From Halomarina salina (lineage in GTDB: Archaea > Halobacteriota > Halobacteria > Halobacteriales > Haloarculaceae), in assembly GCF_023074835.1 (NCBI RefSeq), contig NZ_JALLGW010000001.1:372001-436000 (forward strand): a stretch of DNA of 64,000 bases, written 5' to 3'. The notes under the pieces are model-generated. The model did no database searches, had not been told where the DNA came from, and saw nothing but the letters and a program-made list of their open reading frames with translations. A program made the translations under genes and the position numbers. Below are positions 34,103 through 42,583 of the stretch, piece after piece. Position 1 is the stretch's first letter; each line of letters begins with the position of its first letter.

Positions 34103-34654
34103 ATGAACTCGACTGCAAACAACTTCGAAAGCACCGTCGGCGGAATCACTGTCCGTGGCCGCGCCCACAGCCTCAGCGCCTGGTTCGTCCTGGCGCTCCG
34201 GCTCGTCATCGGGTTCGCGTTCCTCTACTCGGGCGTGGACAAGATCATCAACGGCTTCAGCGCGAACGGCTACCTCAGCGGCGTCGCCGCGACGAACGGC
34301 AACCCGCTCGAAGGCATGTTCCACTGGATGGCGACGACCCCCTGGTTCGTCGACTTCGTGAACGTGGCCGTCCCGTACGGTGAGGCCGCCATCGGCCTCG
34401 GCATCATGGTCGGCCTGCTGACCCGCCTCGCGGCGTTCTTCGGCGCGTTCATGATGCTCATGTTCTACTTCGGCAACTGGGACATGGCCCACGGCTTCAT
34501 CAACAGCGACTTCATGTACATGTTGGTGTTCCTGTCGGTCGCGGCCTTCGGCGCCGGCCGCATCCTCGGCCTCGACACCCTCGTCGAACAGTACGAAATC
34601 GACGGGATGGCACTCATCGAGCGCTACCCGCGACTCGACTACATCCTCGGGTGA
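34103..34654 (+). CDS. DoxX-family membrane protein
   Basis: 183 residues with four membrane helices, the DoxX layout: WFVLALRLVIGFAFLYSGVDKI (split as one helix plus KI), then AVPYGEAAIGLGIMVGLLTR and FGAFMMLMFYFGNW. DoxX proteins are linked to thiosulfate:quinone oxidoreduction in some archaea and to redox control elsewhere; the role here is unknown. A strong TATA element and an SD-like GTGAT precede ATG 34103. Single gene. Confidence 0.82.
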   Translation: MNSTANNFESTVGGITVRGRAHSLSAWFVLALRLVIGFAFLYSGVDKIINGFSANGYLSGVAATNGNPLEGMFHWMATTPWFVDFVNVAVPYGEAAIGLGIMVGLLTRLAAFFGAFMMLMFYFGNWDMAHGFINSDFMYMLVFLSVAAFGAGRILGLDTLVEQYEIDGMALIERYPRLDYILG

Positions 34655-34748
34655 CCGGGAGTATCCCGGCACACCGCCATCTCAGAACCGTATCCTGTCA
34701 CCCGCGTCGTCCGCGTTCTCCGTCCGTTCTTCCTCCCGAGCCGTCGGC

Positions 34749-35024
34749 TCACTCCGTGTACAGCGAGTAGGTGATGACGCCGAACCCGGCGGCGGTGAGG
34801 ACGCTCTCGATGAGCAACACGGATTCTGTGTCGAGGCCGACCGCCTGGTGGGCCGCACCAGCCAGCAGCGCACCGAGCGTCACCATGGCGAACCCGAGGG
34901 CGAGTGCCCCGAGCGACCGTGACCCGGTCCGCCGGTAGGCCTTCAGCGTGAGGTAGGTGATGACCCCGCCGAGCGCGAGCGTGACGGTCTTGAACGCGAC
35001 GACGAGCGTTGGAACGAGCGTCAC
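34749..35024 (-). CDS. Small three-helix membrane protein paired with a wHTH regulator
   Basis: 91 residues from GTG 35024, with helices at about 3-25, 38-58 and 67-86. Haloarchaeal genomes often pair a small protein of this kind with a winged-helix regulator; it is probably of the DUF7521 type. The GTGA overlap with the regulator gene shows translational coupling. Function unknown; sensing of a membrane signal for the regulator is a guess. Confidence 0.62.
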   Translation of the reverse strand: MTLVPTLVVAFKTVTLALGGVITYLTLKAYRRTGSRSLGALALGFAMVTLGALLAGAAHQAVGLDTESVLLIESVLTAAGFGVITYSLYTE

Positions 35025-35386
35025 GCCTCTCGCCTCACCTCGGTCCACATCGTTTCGAGGCGTTCGCTGGGGGCCTGCGGCGGTCGAATCACGTCGACGG
35101 TGAACGTCCGGCCGTCGTCGAGCGTGATGGTGACCTCCTCGAAGGCGAGGCGGTACCGGGTCGTGTGGTGACCGTCCGTTCGGACCTCCGTCTCCGTCTC
35201 CAGGAGCGACGCCTCCGTCAACCGGTCGAGTTTCCGGTAGGCCGTCGAGAGCGGGACGTCGGCGTCCGCGGCGAGTTCACTGGCAGTCCGGGAACCGTCC
35301 GCCGCCCGGACGAGGGCTCTGCAGGCGGGGTCGTCGAGGGCGTCGAGGACCGTCTCCAGTCCCGGCGGGTCGTCGCGACGAGGCAT
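35021..35386 (-). CDS. ArsR-like winged-helix regulator
   Basis: 121 residues from ATG 35386 (MPRRDDPPGLETVLDAL). The winged helix is clear: ACRALVRAADGSRTASELA, VPLSTAYRKLDRLTEASLLE and a wing TRYRLAFEEVTI. The C terminus DVIRPPQAPSERLETMW is typical of haloarchaeal helix-turn-helix proteins coupled to small membrane proteins. It is co-transcribed with the downstream membrane protein. Confidence 0.78.
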   Translation of the reverse strand: MPRRDDPPGLETVLDALDDPACRALVRAADGSRTASELAADADVPLSTAYRKLDRLTEASLLETETEVRTDGHHTTRYRLAFEEVTITLDDGRTFTVDVIRPPQAPSERLETMWTEVRREA

Positions 35387-35731
35387 CGTTCGATGGTACG
35401 ACTGGTGAGGACAGTAGGTGTTTCGGCACACTCGGCACCTGGTCGGAAGGGGAGAACGGCCGAAACGGCCGCACGACGGGCGACGCGTGACACTCGCCCG
35501 TCAGTGTGAGATTCCGGACTCGTAATGAGTCTTCTGTCGTACTGTCTGACGGTGGTCACGCGCCCGTCATCGGGCGGCCATCGGAGGAGTGCAATCGGCG
35601 CTCGAACGGCAGTAGGAACGTGTTAACTCGACACAGTGTGTAGTCAGGATGCCGTTGCCGTCACCGGCCGGAACTGTCTCGATACCGTAGGAGTCCCGTA
35701 ACTAAGCCCCGTTCCGACGTAGCGAGTCGGT
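35387..35731. other. Intergenic region with a small perfect hairpin
   Basis: No convincing gene on either strand. CGCCCG-TCAT-CGGGCG near 35561-35576 is a perfect stem-loop. GTAACTAAGC at 35697-35706 may serve as the TATA region for the small zinc-ribbon gene. Confidence 0.4.
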
Positions 35732-35875
35732 ATGTCAGTGAGCGTCCGCGTGGAGTGTCCCTCGTGTTCGACTGCCGTCACGGCGGAACCGAACCAGTCC
35801 GGCGACGGCGACACGCTGTCCGGTCGGAGCGTCGCCTGTGACTGCGGTCACCGCATCGACCTCTACTACTACTGA
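35732..35875 (+). CDS. 47-residue zinc-ribbon protein
   Basis: 47 residues from ATG 35732 to TGA 35873. Two Cys pairs, VECPSCST (9 and 12) and ACDCGHRIDLYYY (36 and 38), give a C-x2-C...C-x-C zinc-knuckle/ribbon pattern and an aromatic end. Tiny single zinc-ribbon proteins are numerous in haloarchaea and are implicated in regulation; the role here is unknown. The start is supported by the A+T-containing stretch about 30 nt upstream. Confidence 0.65.
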   Translation: MSVSVRVECPSCSTAVTAEPNQSGDGDTLSGRSVACDCGHRIDLYYY

Positions 35876-35960
35876 GACCGTCCCCGCAGCACAACCCTGC
35901 TTGCCCCCGACGACAACTACGGTGGGAAACCCTCTTGCGAGTCGGCGTGCAACGCCGGGT

Positions 35961-36764
35961 ATGAACGGTGAGGACGGCCGCGACGTCGCGGTGTTGCGGA
36001 ACAAACGCGACGCTTCGCGCTACCAGATTCTCGTCGCCATCGCGGCGCGCCAGCCCGCCGTGAGCCAGCAGGAGATCGCGAACGCGGTCGGCGTCACCGC
36101 GCAGGCGGTCAGCGAGTACGTCCGCGAACTCGTCGAGTCCGGTGCCGTCGAGAAACACGGCCGGGGGCGCTACGAGGTGACCAAGGAGGGCGTCGACTGG
36201 CTCATCTCACGGACCGAGGACCTCCGGGCGTTCACCGAGTTCGTCACCGAGGAGGTCATCGGTCAGGTCGACGCCGACACCGCCATCGCCGACGGGGCGC
36301 TCGACCCCGGTGACCAGGTCACGCTGGCGATGAACGACGGCGTCCTCCACGCCACGCCGGGCGAGGAGGGCGGTGCGACCGCACGGGCGCTCACCGCCGC
36401 CGAGACGGGGGAGGACGTGGGGGTCGCGGAGTTCGAGGGGCTGCTCGACTACGAGACGGGACAGGTCACCGTCGTCGTCCTCCCCGACGTCCGCGAGGGC
36501 GGCAGTCGCGCGGTGTCCCCCGACGAGGTGGCGTCGCTCGCCGACGACCACGACCTGCTGGCGACGGCCGGAGTGGAGGCGCTGGCGGCGGCACGGCGTG
36601 CCGACCGCGACCCGGACGTCCGGTTCGGCACCGCACAGGCGGTCCAGGAGGCGGCGACGCGTGGCCTGTCGGTGCTGTTGCTCGTCGGGCCGCGGGCGCT
36701 CGCCGCGCACACGGACCGACTCCGCGAGGGGTCGGTCGGGTACGAACTCGTTGATGCGAGATAG
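35961..36764 (+). CDS. Winged-helix transcriptional regulator (DUF7839-type)
   Basis: 267 residues from ATG 35961. N-terminal wHTH (about 10-85): SRYQILVAIAARQPAVSQQE, VGVTAQAVSEYVRELVESG, then wing GRYEVTKEG. The C-terminal 180 residues form a conserved archaeal ligand-like domain (DPGDQVTLAMNDGVLHATPG; later GLSVLLLVGPRALAAHTDRL). Such MarR-like archaeal regulators have no known ligand. Followed by a cluster of intergenic hairpins. Confidence 0.78.
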   Translation: MNGEDGRDVAVLRNKRDASRYQILVAIAARQPAVSQQEIANAVGVTAQAVSEYVRELVESGAVEKHGRGRYEVTKEGVDWLISRTEDLRAFTEFVTEEVIGQVDADTAIADGALDPGDQVTLAMNDGVLHATPGEEGGATARALTAAETGEDVGVAEFEGLLDYETGQVTVVVLPDVREGGSRAVSPDEVASLADDHDLLATAGVEALAAARRADRDPDVRFGTAQAVQEAATRGLSVLLLVGPRALAAHTDRLREGSVGYELVDAR

Positions 36765-36765
36765 C

Positions 36766-36961
36766 GAGGCTCGAGCGCAGCGAAAGCCTCGGAGATACCG
36801 AGCGGGGAGCGAAGCGACCCGCGAGGTGAGCGCGATTCGGAGCGAACACAGTGAGCGAGAATCGCGGAAGCTCGAACGGCGACCGGAGGGTGCCGTGAGA
36901 TAGCGAGACGCGAGTGTAACGAGCGTCTGGGAGGTACCGAGCGGGGAGTACATCGAACCGC
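36766..36961. repeat. Cluster of five intergenic hairpins with near-identical loops
   Basis: GAGGCT/AGCCTC (36766-36790), GCGGG/CCCGC (36802-36822, loop GAGCGAAGCGA), GCGATTC/GAATCGC (36832-36865), AGACGC/GCGTCT (36906-36928, loop GAGTGTAACGA) and GCGG/CCGC (36941-36961). Stems differ while loops keep the GAG(C/T)G..CGA pattern. The second and fifth are nearly the same sequence and also match 22880-22900. Confidence 0.65.
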
Positions 36962-37221
36962 GAGAGAGAGCCGTGAGTCAGCAGCGCGTATCGAAAACCC
37001 GAGCGAGCGGCGGTCAGGGGAGACGCCACCGCCCGGGAGTGAGACACGGGAGCGACGGTCGACCGCCGCGGGGTTGGGGGAAGAGTGCGGCGGTCGGCCG
37101 TCCAGCGGTCGGGGGACCGCAGTTCGGTGTCGCCGCTCCGGGTACCAATATGCACCGTTCGGACACTGTCGCAGGGGTTGAGACACTGCGAGGCGGGCGA
37201 ACTACTATCACTCAAACTATG

Positions 37222-37229
37222 TTTATCTC
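37222..37229 (+). promoter_or_regulatory. TATA box of the thermosome gene
   Basis: TTTATCTC (in TATGTTTATCTC) about 28-35 nt before ATG 37257. Haloarchaeal thermosome genes are heat-inducible from such promoters, but no specific heat-shock motif can be asserted here. Confidence 0.5.
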
Positions 37230-37256
37230 CTCGGCCGCCCTACAGGGGGCCTGATT

Positions 37257-38855
37257 ATGGCATACGTTGGAAGTCAGCCGATCTACATCCTGAGCGAGGG
37301 GAGCCGACGCACGTCCGGACGCGACGCCCAGTCGATGAACATCGCGGCCGGGAAGGCCGTCTCGCGGGCGGTACGGACGACGCTCGGCCCGAAGGGGATG
37401 GACAAGATGCTCGTCGACACGTCGGGCACCGTCGTCGTCACGAACGACGGCGTCACCATCCTCGAGGAGATGGACGTCGACCACCCCGCCGCCCAGATGA
37501 TCGTCGAGGTCGCCCAGACCCAGGACGAGGAGACCGGCGACGGGACGACGACGGCCGTCATCATCGCTGGCGAACTGCTCGCCCGCGCGGAGGACCTGCT
37601 GGAGAACGACGTCCACCCGACCGTCGTCGCCAACGGCTACCGCTTCGCCGCGGCCGAGGCCCGCGAGATTCTGGAATCCATCGCGACCGACGTGGAGGGC
37701 GACGACTCGCTCCGCGAGATCGCCATCACCGCCATGACGGGCAAGGGCGCGGAAGCTTCGCGTGACCTGCTCGCCGACCTCGTCGTCGAGGCGATTCGAG
37801 CGGTGGAGTCGGAGGACGGCATCGACCTCGACGACGTCGTCGTCGAGACCATCGTCGGCGGCGGCGTCGCCGACTCCCACCTCGTCAGCGGCGTTGTCAT
37901 GGACAAGGAGCGCGCCCACGAGAACATGCCCAAGCGCGTCGAGGACGCGAAGGTGCTCCTCCTCGACGCCCCCGTCGAGGTCCGCGAGACCGAGATCGAC
38001 TCGCAGCTCGACATCACCTCGCCCGCCCAGCTCGAACAGTTCCTCGCCCGCGAGGAGGGCGAGATGCGCGAGATGGTCGAGGCCATCGTCGACTCCGGCG
38101 CGTCCGTGGTCGTCTGCCAGAAGGCCATCGACGACCTCGCGGTCCACTACCTCTCGAAGGCGGGCGTCATGGCCGTCAAGCGCGCGAAGAAGTCCGACCT
38201 GCGTGCGCTCGCCCGGGCGACCGGCGCGACCATCACCAGCGACTACGAGGACCTCGACGCCGCCCTCGGCGACGCCGGTCTCGTCGAACAGCGCGAGCTG
38301 GGCGACGAGACGCGCATCTTCGTCGAGGAGTGCCCCGACGCGAAGGCCGTCACGCTCGTCCTCCGCGGCGGCACCGAACACGTCGTCAGCGAAGTCGAGC
38401 GCGCGGTCCACGACGCCCTCGGCGTCGTTCGCGTCACCGCACTCGACGGTCGCGTGCTCGCGGGCGGCGGTGCACCCGAAGTCGAACTCGCGCGGCAGCT
38501 CCGCGACTTCGCGGACTCCGTCTCCGGCCGCGAACAGCTCGCCGTCGAGGCGTTCGCCGGCGCACTCGAAATCGTCCCCCGGACGCTCGCCGAGAACGCG
38601 GGGCTCGACCCCATCGACTCGCTGGTCGACCTGCGCGCTCGCCACGACGCGGGTGACCTGCACGTCGGCCTCGACGTCTACACGGGCGCGACGGCCGACA
38701 TGATGGCCCAGCACGTCGTCGAACCGCTCCGCGTCAAGCTCCAGGCCGTCGAGAGCGCGACGGAGGCCGTCGAACTCCTCCTGCGCATCGACGACGTCGT
38801 CGCCGCGGGCGACCTCAAGGGGAAGGACGAGGCGTTCGACGAGATGGACTTCTGA
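37257..38855 (+). CDS. Thermosome subunit (group II chaperonin)
   Basis: 532 residues. Characteristic chaperonin motifs: [26 protein letters not shown], the ATPase motif GDGTTTAV (about 94-101), [10 protein letters not shown], and [12 protein letters not shown] near the C terminus. Thermosomes fold proteins in an ATP-driven double ring; haloarchaea often have two or three paralogues that can mix. This one ends DEAFDEMDF and lacks the Gly-Gly-Met-rich tail of some paralogues, so it may be the CCT3-like minor form. ATG 37257 follows a TATA element. It is monocistronic. Confidence 0.93.
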   Translation: MAYVGSQPIYILSEGSRRTSGRDAQSMNIAAGKAVSRAVRTTLGPKGMDKMLVDTSGTVVVTNDGVTILEEMDVDHPAAQMIVEVAQTQDEETGDGTTTAVIIAGELLARAEDLLENDVHPTVVANGYRFAAAEAREILESIATDVEGDDSLREIAITAMTGKGAEASRDLLADLVVEAIRAVESEDGIDLDDVVVETIVGGGVADSHLVSGVVMDKERAHENMPKRVEDAKVLLLDAPVEVRETEIDSQLDITSPAQLEQFLAREEGEMREMVEAIVDSGASVVVCQKAIDDLAVHYLSKAGVMAVKRAKKSDLRALARATGATITSDYEDLDAALGDAGLVEQRELGDETRIFVEECPDAKAVTLVLRGGTEHVVSEVERAVHDALGVVRVTALDGRVLAGGGAPEVELARQLRDFADSVSGREQLAVEAFAGALEIVPRTLAENAGLDPIDSLVDLRARHDAGDLHVGLDVYTGATADMMAQHVVEPLRVKLQAVESATEAVELLLRIDDVVAAGDLKGKDEAFDEMDF

Positions 38856-38973
38856 GCGGCCGACACCGCCGTATTTCTGCGCTCGCCGTACGATTCCGAT
38901 GAAGCGACGACCACGACCGGCCGACGGACACGTCCATACCCGGCCCGGGTGGCGATACTGCACCGTCATTAAC

Positions 38974-38983
38974 TTTTATTATA
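38974..38983 (+). promoter_or_regulatory. Promoter of the 51-residue protein
   Basis: TTTTATTATA about 48-57 nt before ATG 39031, a strong TATA-like stretch. It could also act as an oligo-T terminator region for the thermosome gene. Confidence 0.45.
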
Positions 38984-39030
38984 GTCCGGGTCGTCGGTGG
39001 GAGTGAGGACGGCGTGACCGTCCACCTACC

Positions 39031-39186
39031 ATGACAGACCAGCGACGACCGACCGACGACATCGATCCGCTCGTCCCGCGACTTCCGACAGACGCGACCC
39101 AGGAGACCCAGGCCCGGGTGCCGAAGGCAGACGGCGGTCTCCCCGCCCCGGCGACGGACGTGCCGTTGGTCCCGGACATCTCCTGA
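39031..39186 (+). CDS. 51-residue hypothetical protein, Pro/Asp-rich
   Basis: 51 residues from ATG 39031 to TGA 39184. It is rich in Pro and Asp and has no predicted membrane segment: MTDQRRPTDDIDPLVPRLP, then PAPATDVPLVPDIS. A clear promoter lies upstream. It has the look of a small intrinsically disordered haloarchaeal protein; function unknown. Confidence 0.45.
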   Translation: MTDQRRPTDDIDPLVPRLPTDATQETQARVPKADGGLPAPATDVPLVPDIS

Positions 39187-39395
39187 GCGACACCGGGTCA
39201 CGGTAGCGCTCTCGGAGTGCTCGCGTGAACTGTTCCACTTCTCCCACGAGTCGTCCCGCGAGTGGTGACGCTCGCGGGTCGCTGCACCTGCGACGACGGG
39301 GAGCGGCCGCTACGTGACGTGGCTCTTGCGGTCGCTCCCTGGTTCGACACCCCCTCGACTCTGCGTCACGGTCGCTAGTGCTCCCGGACGCAGAG

Positions 39396-39454
39396 ACTTC
39401 CCGGTCGGAGTCGAACCGACACCGGACGGAGCCGGTCCCAGCGGTCTGCGGGAA
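39396..39454 (-). other. tRNA T-arm/acceptor-like mini-structure
   Basis: On the minus strand CTTCCCG pairs with CGGGAAG seven base pairs away from a T-arm-like GTCGG-TTCGACT-CCGAC, in the correct order of a tRNA 3' end. Only 28 nt separate the 5' acceptor strand from the T stem, too few for D and anticodon arms. It looks like a tRNA-derived remnant or mimic, not a functional tRNA. Confidence 0.35.
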
Positions 39455-39479
39455 GCGGTCGCCGTCTGCGAGCCCCCGC

Positions 39480-39746
39480 TCACGCCTTCCCCTCGGCTTC
39501 GAGGACGCCGAAGCCCTCCGCGATGGCCTCGGCGTCGGCGTCGGGTGCGAGGTAGACGCGGGCGTCGAGGTCGACGCGGATGTCCGTCGCCGTCGGGCGG
39601 AAGCCCGTCACGTCGAGCGTCTCGATGCGGTCGACTGCCTGTACGTCTTCGAGTACCGTGCGGGCACCACCGGCGAGGTCGCCAGCGGCACCGCGGGGCA
39701 CCCACAGCTTGACGGCCACTCTCGTGACCGCGAGTTCCATCGACAT
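39480..39746 (-). CDS. Hypothetical 88-residue protein
   Basis: 88 residues from ATG 39746 (another ATG two codons later). It looks like a small alpha/beta domain: MELAVTRVAVKLWVPRGAAG, LEDVQAVDRIETLDVTGF, then VDLDARVYLAPDADAEAI. No family recognised. An in-frame upstream GTG would extend it through a tRNA T-arm-like sequence (39751-39799), so the shorter start is preferred. Confidence 0.45.
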   Translation of the reverse strand: MSMELAVTRVAVKLWVPRGAAGDLAGGARTVLEDVQAVDRIETLDVTGFRPTATDIRVDLDARVYLAPDADAEAIAEGFGVLEAEGKA

Positions 39747-39750
39747 GGAG

Positions 39751-39799
39751 ACGTCCGCCGGGAGTCGAACCCGGAAGGTGGCCACGTCCACACGGACGC
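39751..39799 (-). other. Second T-arm/acceptor-like mini-structure
   Basis: Minus strand: GCGTCCG pairs with CGGACGT (one G-U) and encloses CCGGG-TTCGACT-CCCGG, again in the order of a tRNA 3' end, with only 18 nt before the T stem. Its T-loop TTCGACT is identical to that at 39396-39454. Confidence 0.3.
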
Positions 39800-40158
39800 G
39801 GTCCACCGGTTCGCGAGCCGGAGTGTCGGAGACACGTGACACTCCGTCCGGCGTGTACTGTCGGCAGAGAGAGACCCTCGGTCACACCCCTTCCGACGCA
39901 CGGCCGGACGGGAAGTGCCGTCCGGAACTACGCGAACGGGGTGGACCGAGTGCAGTCAGCGTTCCCGACCGTCCCACGCTCGCTGTACGCGTCGCTGGCC
40001 GCCCCAGCAGACGCGTAAACGAGGTGGAACTTCATCTGGGAATCACCGAGTTGCGATGTGTATCTCTCGCTTTCGAGGCGACCATCTTAATGATTGTGCA
40101 GGTCTGACACGTGTTGCCACAGAGTCGCTCGTCGCCCACGTTCACGCACCGAGAAATG
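39800..40158. other. Intergenic region without a recognised gene
   Basis: Nothing convincing is seen on either strand. The sequence is mixed in composition, becoming A+T richer towards the promoter of the 144-residue gene. Confidence 0.35.
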
Positions 40159-40166
40159 TTTATCAC
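40159..40166 (+). promoter_or_regulatory. TATA box of the 144-residue gene
   Basis: TTTATCAC (in AAATGTTTATCACTC) centred about 27 nt before ATG 40189. It supports a leaderless start there rather than at other in-frame codons. Confidence 0.5.
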
Positions 40167-40188
40167 TCTGGTAGTGCTGCGTCATCAC

Positions 40189-40623
40189 ATGCCAATGGGC
40201 GACGACGGTGACGCCGACGGTGGGCCGACCGGCACCGGAGGGACGACCGCACTGGAATCGCTCGACGCCGCTACCCTCGAATCGCTGGTGTTCGACCTCC
40301 ACGAAGCGGAAGGGGACGAGGTTGAGTGGGCCGCGCCGAACGCGGAGGGCGGAATCGTGCTGGTCGCACGGACGTCGCGACTGCTCCGCGGCCCCCGGAC
40401 CACCGTCGTCGCGGTGACGACGGCCGGAGCGTCGGTGACGCCGGGAAGCCTCGACAGACTCAACTACGCCCGCGAGATGAACGGCGCCGAACGGGCCGCA
40501 CTCGTCCACCCGGGCGACGTCCCCGAGAAGACCCACGAGGCCGCCAGCGGGACGAAGGTCACCGTCGTCGACGGCGACGCGCTCAGCGCGCGACTGGCCT
40601 CCGCCGACCTCTCTCTTCCGTAG
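40189..40623 (+). CDS. Hypothetical 144-residue protein, possible restriction-endonuclease-like fold
   Basis: 144 residues. After a Gly/Thr-rich start, ESLVFDLHEAEGDEVEWAAP, GIVLVARTSRLLRGPRTTVV and SLDRLNYAREMNGAERAALV form an alternating strand/helix order reminiscent of compact Mrr-like restriction-endonuclease folds, but I cannot identify a convincing PD-(D/E)xK site, so this is only a suggestion. A TATA element at leaderless distance supports ATG 40189. Confidence 0.5.
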   Translation: MPMGDDGDADGGPTGTGGTTALESLDAATLESLVFDLHEAEGDEVEWAAPNAEGGIVLVARTSRLLRGPRTTVVAVTTAGASVTPGSLDRLNYAREMNGAERAALVHPGDVPEKTHEAASGTKVTVVDGDALSARLASADLSLP

Positions 40624-40764
40624 CACCAGCGAACAGGGAACGCCGACCACTTCTCGGAGACGGCGACACGGGACTCTCTCCGCAACACGTGAACCCGTCG
40701 CATGCCATGATATTCGCTAGCATACTGCATAACACATTTACTCCACTGCCGAGTGACCCGAACT

Positions 40765-41022
40765 ATGGGACGCACGGAGCTCAAAGCGGCGGGCCGCGAA
40801 CTGGTCGTCGCTTCCCGACTGGCGGATGGAACCGTCGAACGACGACTGCACGGCGAGGTCATCGAACTCACGAAACTCTCTCTCGCGGAGGACGTCCGAC
40901 CGACCGGCCTCGACGACCGCATCGAGACGCTCCGCGACCTCGCGCCGGACGCCGGTGCCGGGGGCGAACACGTCGAACGGGCGCTCGACCACGTCGAGAC
41001 CGCCCGAGAGACGGTGCAGTGA
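40765..41022 (+). CDS. Small helical-bundle protein (paralogue A)
   Basis: 85 residues from ATG 40765, charged, predicted all-helical: MGRTELKAAGRELVVASRLA, then SLAEDVRPTGLDDRIETLRD and GGEHVERALDHVETARETV. It aligns along its whole length with the next gene (shared ELTTAA/ELKAAG start, LDRH/LDDRIxxLR, and EHVxxALDHVE end). Probably of the haloarchaeal DUF7553 type. Function unknown. Confidence 0.62.
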   Translation: MGRTELKAAGRELVVASRLADGTVERRLHGEVIELTKLSLAEDVRPTGLDDRIETLRDLAPDAGAGGEHVERALDHVETARETVQ

Positions 41023-41062
41023 CGAACGCAGGGTTTTCGTCGTCGGTGTCGTAACGCGAACC

Positions 41063-41329
41063 ATGAGCCGAGCAGAACTCACCACCGCAGCAGAGCACCT
41101 CGAGACAGCCGCGGCCCACGCCGAAGGGGAGCGACGCGACCGCATCGAGAGCCAGGCGGAGTCGCTCACGGACCTCGCCGACCGCGACCGCGGCCCCGAC
41201 CAGGGCCGACTGGACCGCCACATGAACGTCCTGCGGGAACTCTCGGCCGAGGACGACGAGGCGTCCGAACACGTCCGGGACGCGCTCGACCACGTCGAGC
41301 AGTACCGCAGCACGGTCGGCGGAATCTGA
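41063..41329 (+). CDS. Small helical-bundle protein (paralogue B)
   Basis: 88 residues from ATG 41063: MSRAELTTAAEHLETAAAHA, RDRGPDQGRLDRHMNVLREL and EDDEASEHVRDALDHVEQYR. A tandem paralogue of the gene 40 bp upstream, so a local duplication. Gln/Glu-rich helices without membrane segments. Confidence 0.62.
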   Translation: MSRAELTTAAEHLETAAAHAEGERRDRIESQAESLTDLADRDRGPDQGRLDRHMNVLRELSAEDDEASEHVRDALDHVEQYRSTVGGI

Positions 41330-41451
41330 GGGCGGGGCGAACGGCAGGGACGGTACCCGAGGACGCGACCTGAACACCCAGTGTGACGACCGACCTCCTC
41401 GATTTTCCGACTCCGCCAGCGAGTCGCCGTCGGCCGAGCTGCCGCCCGTGG

Positions 41452-42153
41452 TCAGTCGACGATGTCCTGCACGTCAGGGTGGTCGAGTAGCACGGTGAGT
41501 TCCGACGACCGTTCCCGGCGCGGTGTCTCCTGAAGCTCGTCCCGGCGGCGCTGCCAGTGGACGTGTCGCCGCAGGACGTAGACAGGCACCTCCTCGATAC
41601 CCGCGAACTCCGCCAGTGCGTGGCGGTGGAACCCCTCGCTCCAGACAAGTTCGCCGTCACGGCCGACGAGGACCAGCGGTTCCATCTCGTGGATGTACTC
41701 GATGTCGGCCGGTGAGTCGTACGTCGTCTCGTAGTTCGGTCGATACCCGTCCGTCCGCATCCGTTCGTAGAGGTCGTCGAGCGCCGAGCAGCGACGCTCT
41801 CTGAACGCTCCGATGCTCTCGAATCCACGGACGGTCTCTCCCTCGTCGAACCGCGCCTCGGCCCGTTCGTAGAGCCGCGTCTCCTCCCAGTCACGTCCCT
41901 CGACGAACCGTTGTTCCAGCCCCCGGTACGTTCCGGTCTCCCGGAGCCGCTCGCAGTGTTCCTGGCGGTCCCAGTCGCCGTCCATCACCGCCCCGAGCCC
42001 CCACTTCAGGGAGACGACGTTGTAGAACTCCACGTCGGCAGGGTCAACCCATCTCACTTCCCACGGGTCCGCAGGCGCGTCGTATCGCCGTTCGTTACAC
42101 CACCGGTGCCACTCCGTCCCGAGGCGGAATCGGTCGAGGACCACTGTGTTCAC
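41452..42153 (-). CDS. Hypothetical haloarchaeal protein with ParB-like start
   Basis: 233 residues. The first part (WHRWCNERRYDAPADPWEVR, then WVDPADVEFYNVVSLKWGLG) and the later EGFHRHALAEFAGIEEVPVY resemble the strand-turn-strand and helix pattern of ParB/sulfiredoxin-like folds, where a substrate or residue is checked and a neighbour specified; the match is weak. Proteins of this look occur near carbohydrate genes in haloarchaea. It ends in a long charged helix. It is followed by tRNA-tail repeats in the intergenic region to its right. Confidence 0.5.
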   Translation of the reverse strand: MNTVVLDRFRLGTEWHRWCNERRYDAPADPWEVRWVDPADVEFYNVVSLKWGLGAVMDGDWDRQEHCERLRETGTYRGLEQRFVEGRDWEETRLYERAEARFDEGETVRGFESIGAFRERRCSALDDLYERMRTDGYRPNYETTYDSPADIEYIHEMEPLVLVGRDGELVWSEGFHRHALAEFAGIEEVPVYVLRRHVHWQRRRDELQETPRRERSSELTVLLDHPDVQDIVD

Positions 42154-42229
42154 GGCGAAAGCGATGTGCCGGCAAATCCGTTGTGTCGTCGCCTCGGCGA
42201 GAACGCTCGTCGTGTTGCGTCTTCAGAAG

Positions 42230-42583
42230 TGGGCTCGGGCGGATTCGAACCACGCCCGAGAACCTGCTCGCTACCGCTCGCAGAACCTCGGTCTGGTACG
42301 AACCTCCCTCGGTTCACGGTTCGCGCTCGCTGTCGCTCGCGCAGAAGGAGTGGGCTCGGGCGGATTCGAACTACGTCGAGACGGTCGCTCGCTATCACTC
42401 GCGCTGCGTCTCGCCTCGTTCGGAATCCTACTCACGTTCAGAAACCCCCGTCGCTGTCGCTCACGGGGTTTCTTGGGCTCGGGCGGATTCGAACCTCAGT
42501 CGCTCACTCCGTTCGCTCCCTGCTTCGAATCGCCCTCTCGTCACAGATTTGTGACTCACCGTTCGGTTCGTCACAAAATCTGA
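42230..42583 (-). repeat. Three tandem copies of the tRNA-Val 3' end (tail repeats)
   Basis: The 21-24 bp terminus of the adjacent tRNA (plus strand TGGGCTCGGGCGGATTCGAA) recurs at 42230, 42351 and 42474, and the real tRNA end lies at 42584, giving a period of 121, 123 and 110 bp. Each copy is the 3' arm of an imperfect palindrome: its complement lies 5' in the minus-strand sense, for example GGATTCCGAAC...GTTCGAATCC. Each spacer also holds smaller stems such as AGAAACCCC/GGGGTTTCT (42440-42473) and CGAGACG/CGTCTCG (42377-42413) with GAGCGACAGCGA-like loops. Confidence 0.8.

Noticed and set aside
36766-36961. CRISPR array
   Set aside because: Spacing and repeat units are irregular, hairpin stems differ, and no cas gene is near.
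39396-39454. A complete tRNA gene
   Set aside because: Only acceptor and T-arm pairing; D and anticodon arms are missing.
42154-42583. Rightward frames with repeated GxGRIRT-type peptides
   Set aside because: They only reflect the repeated tRNA tail sequence read in a coding frame.
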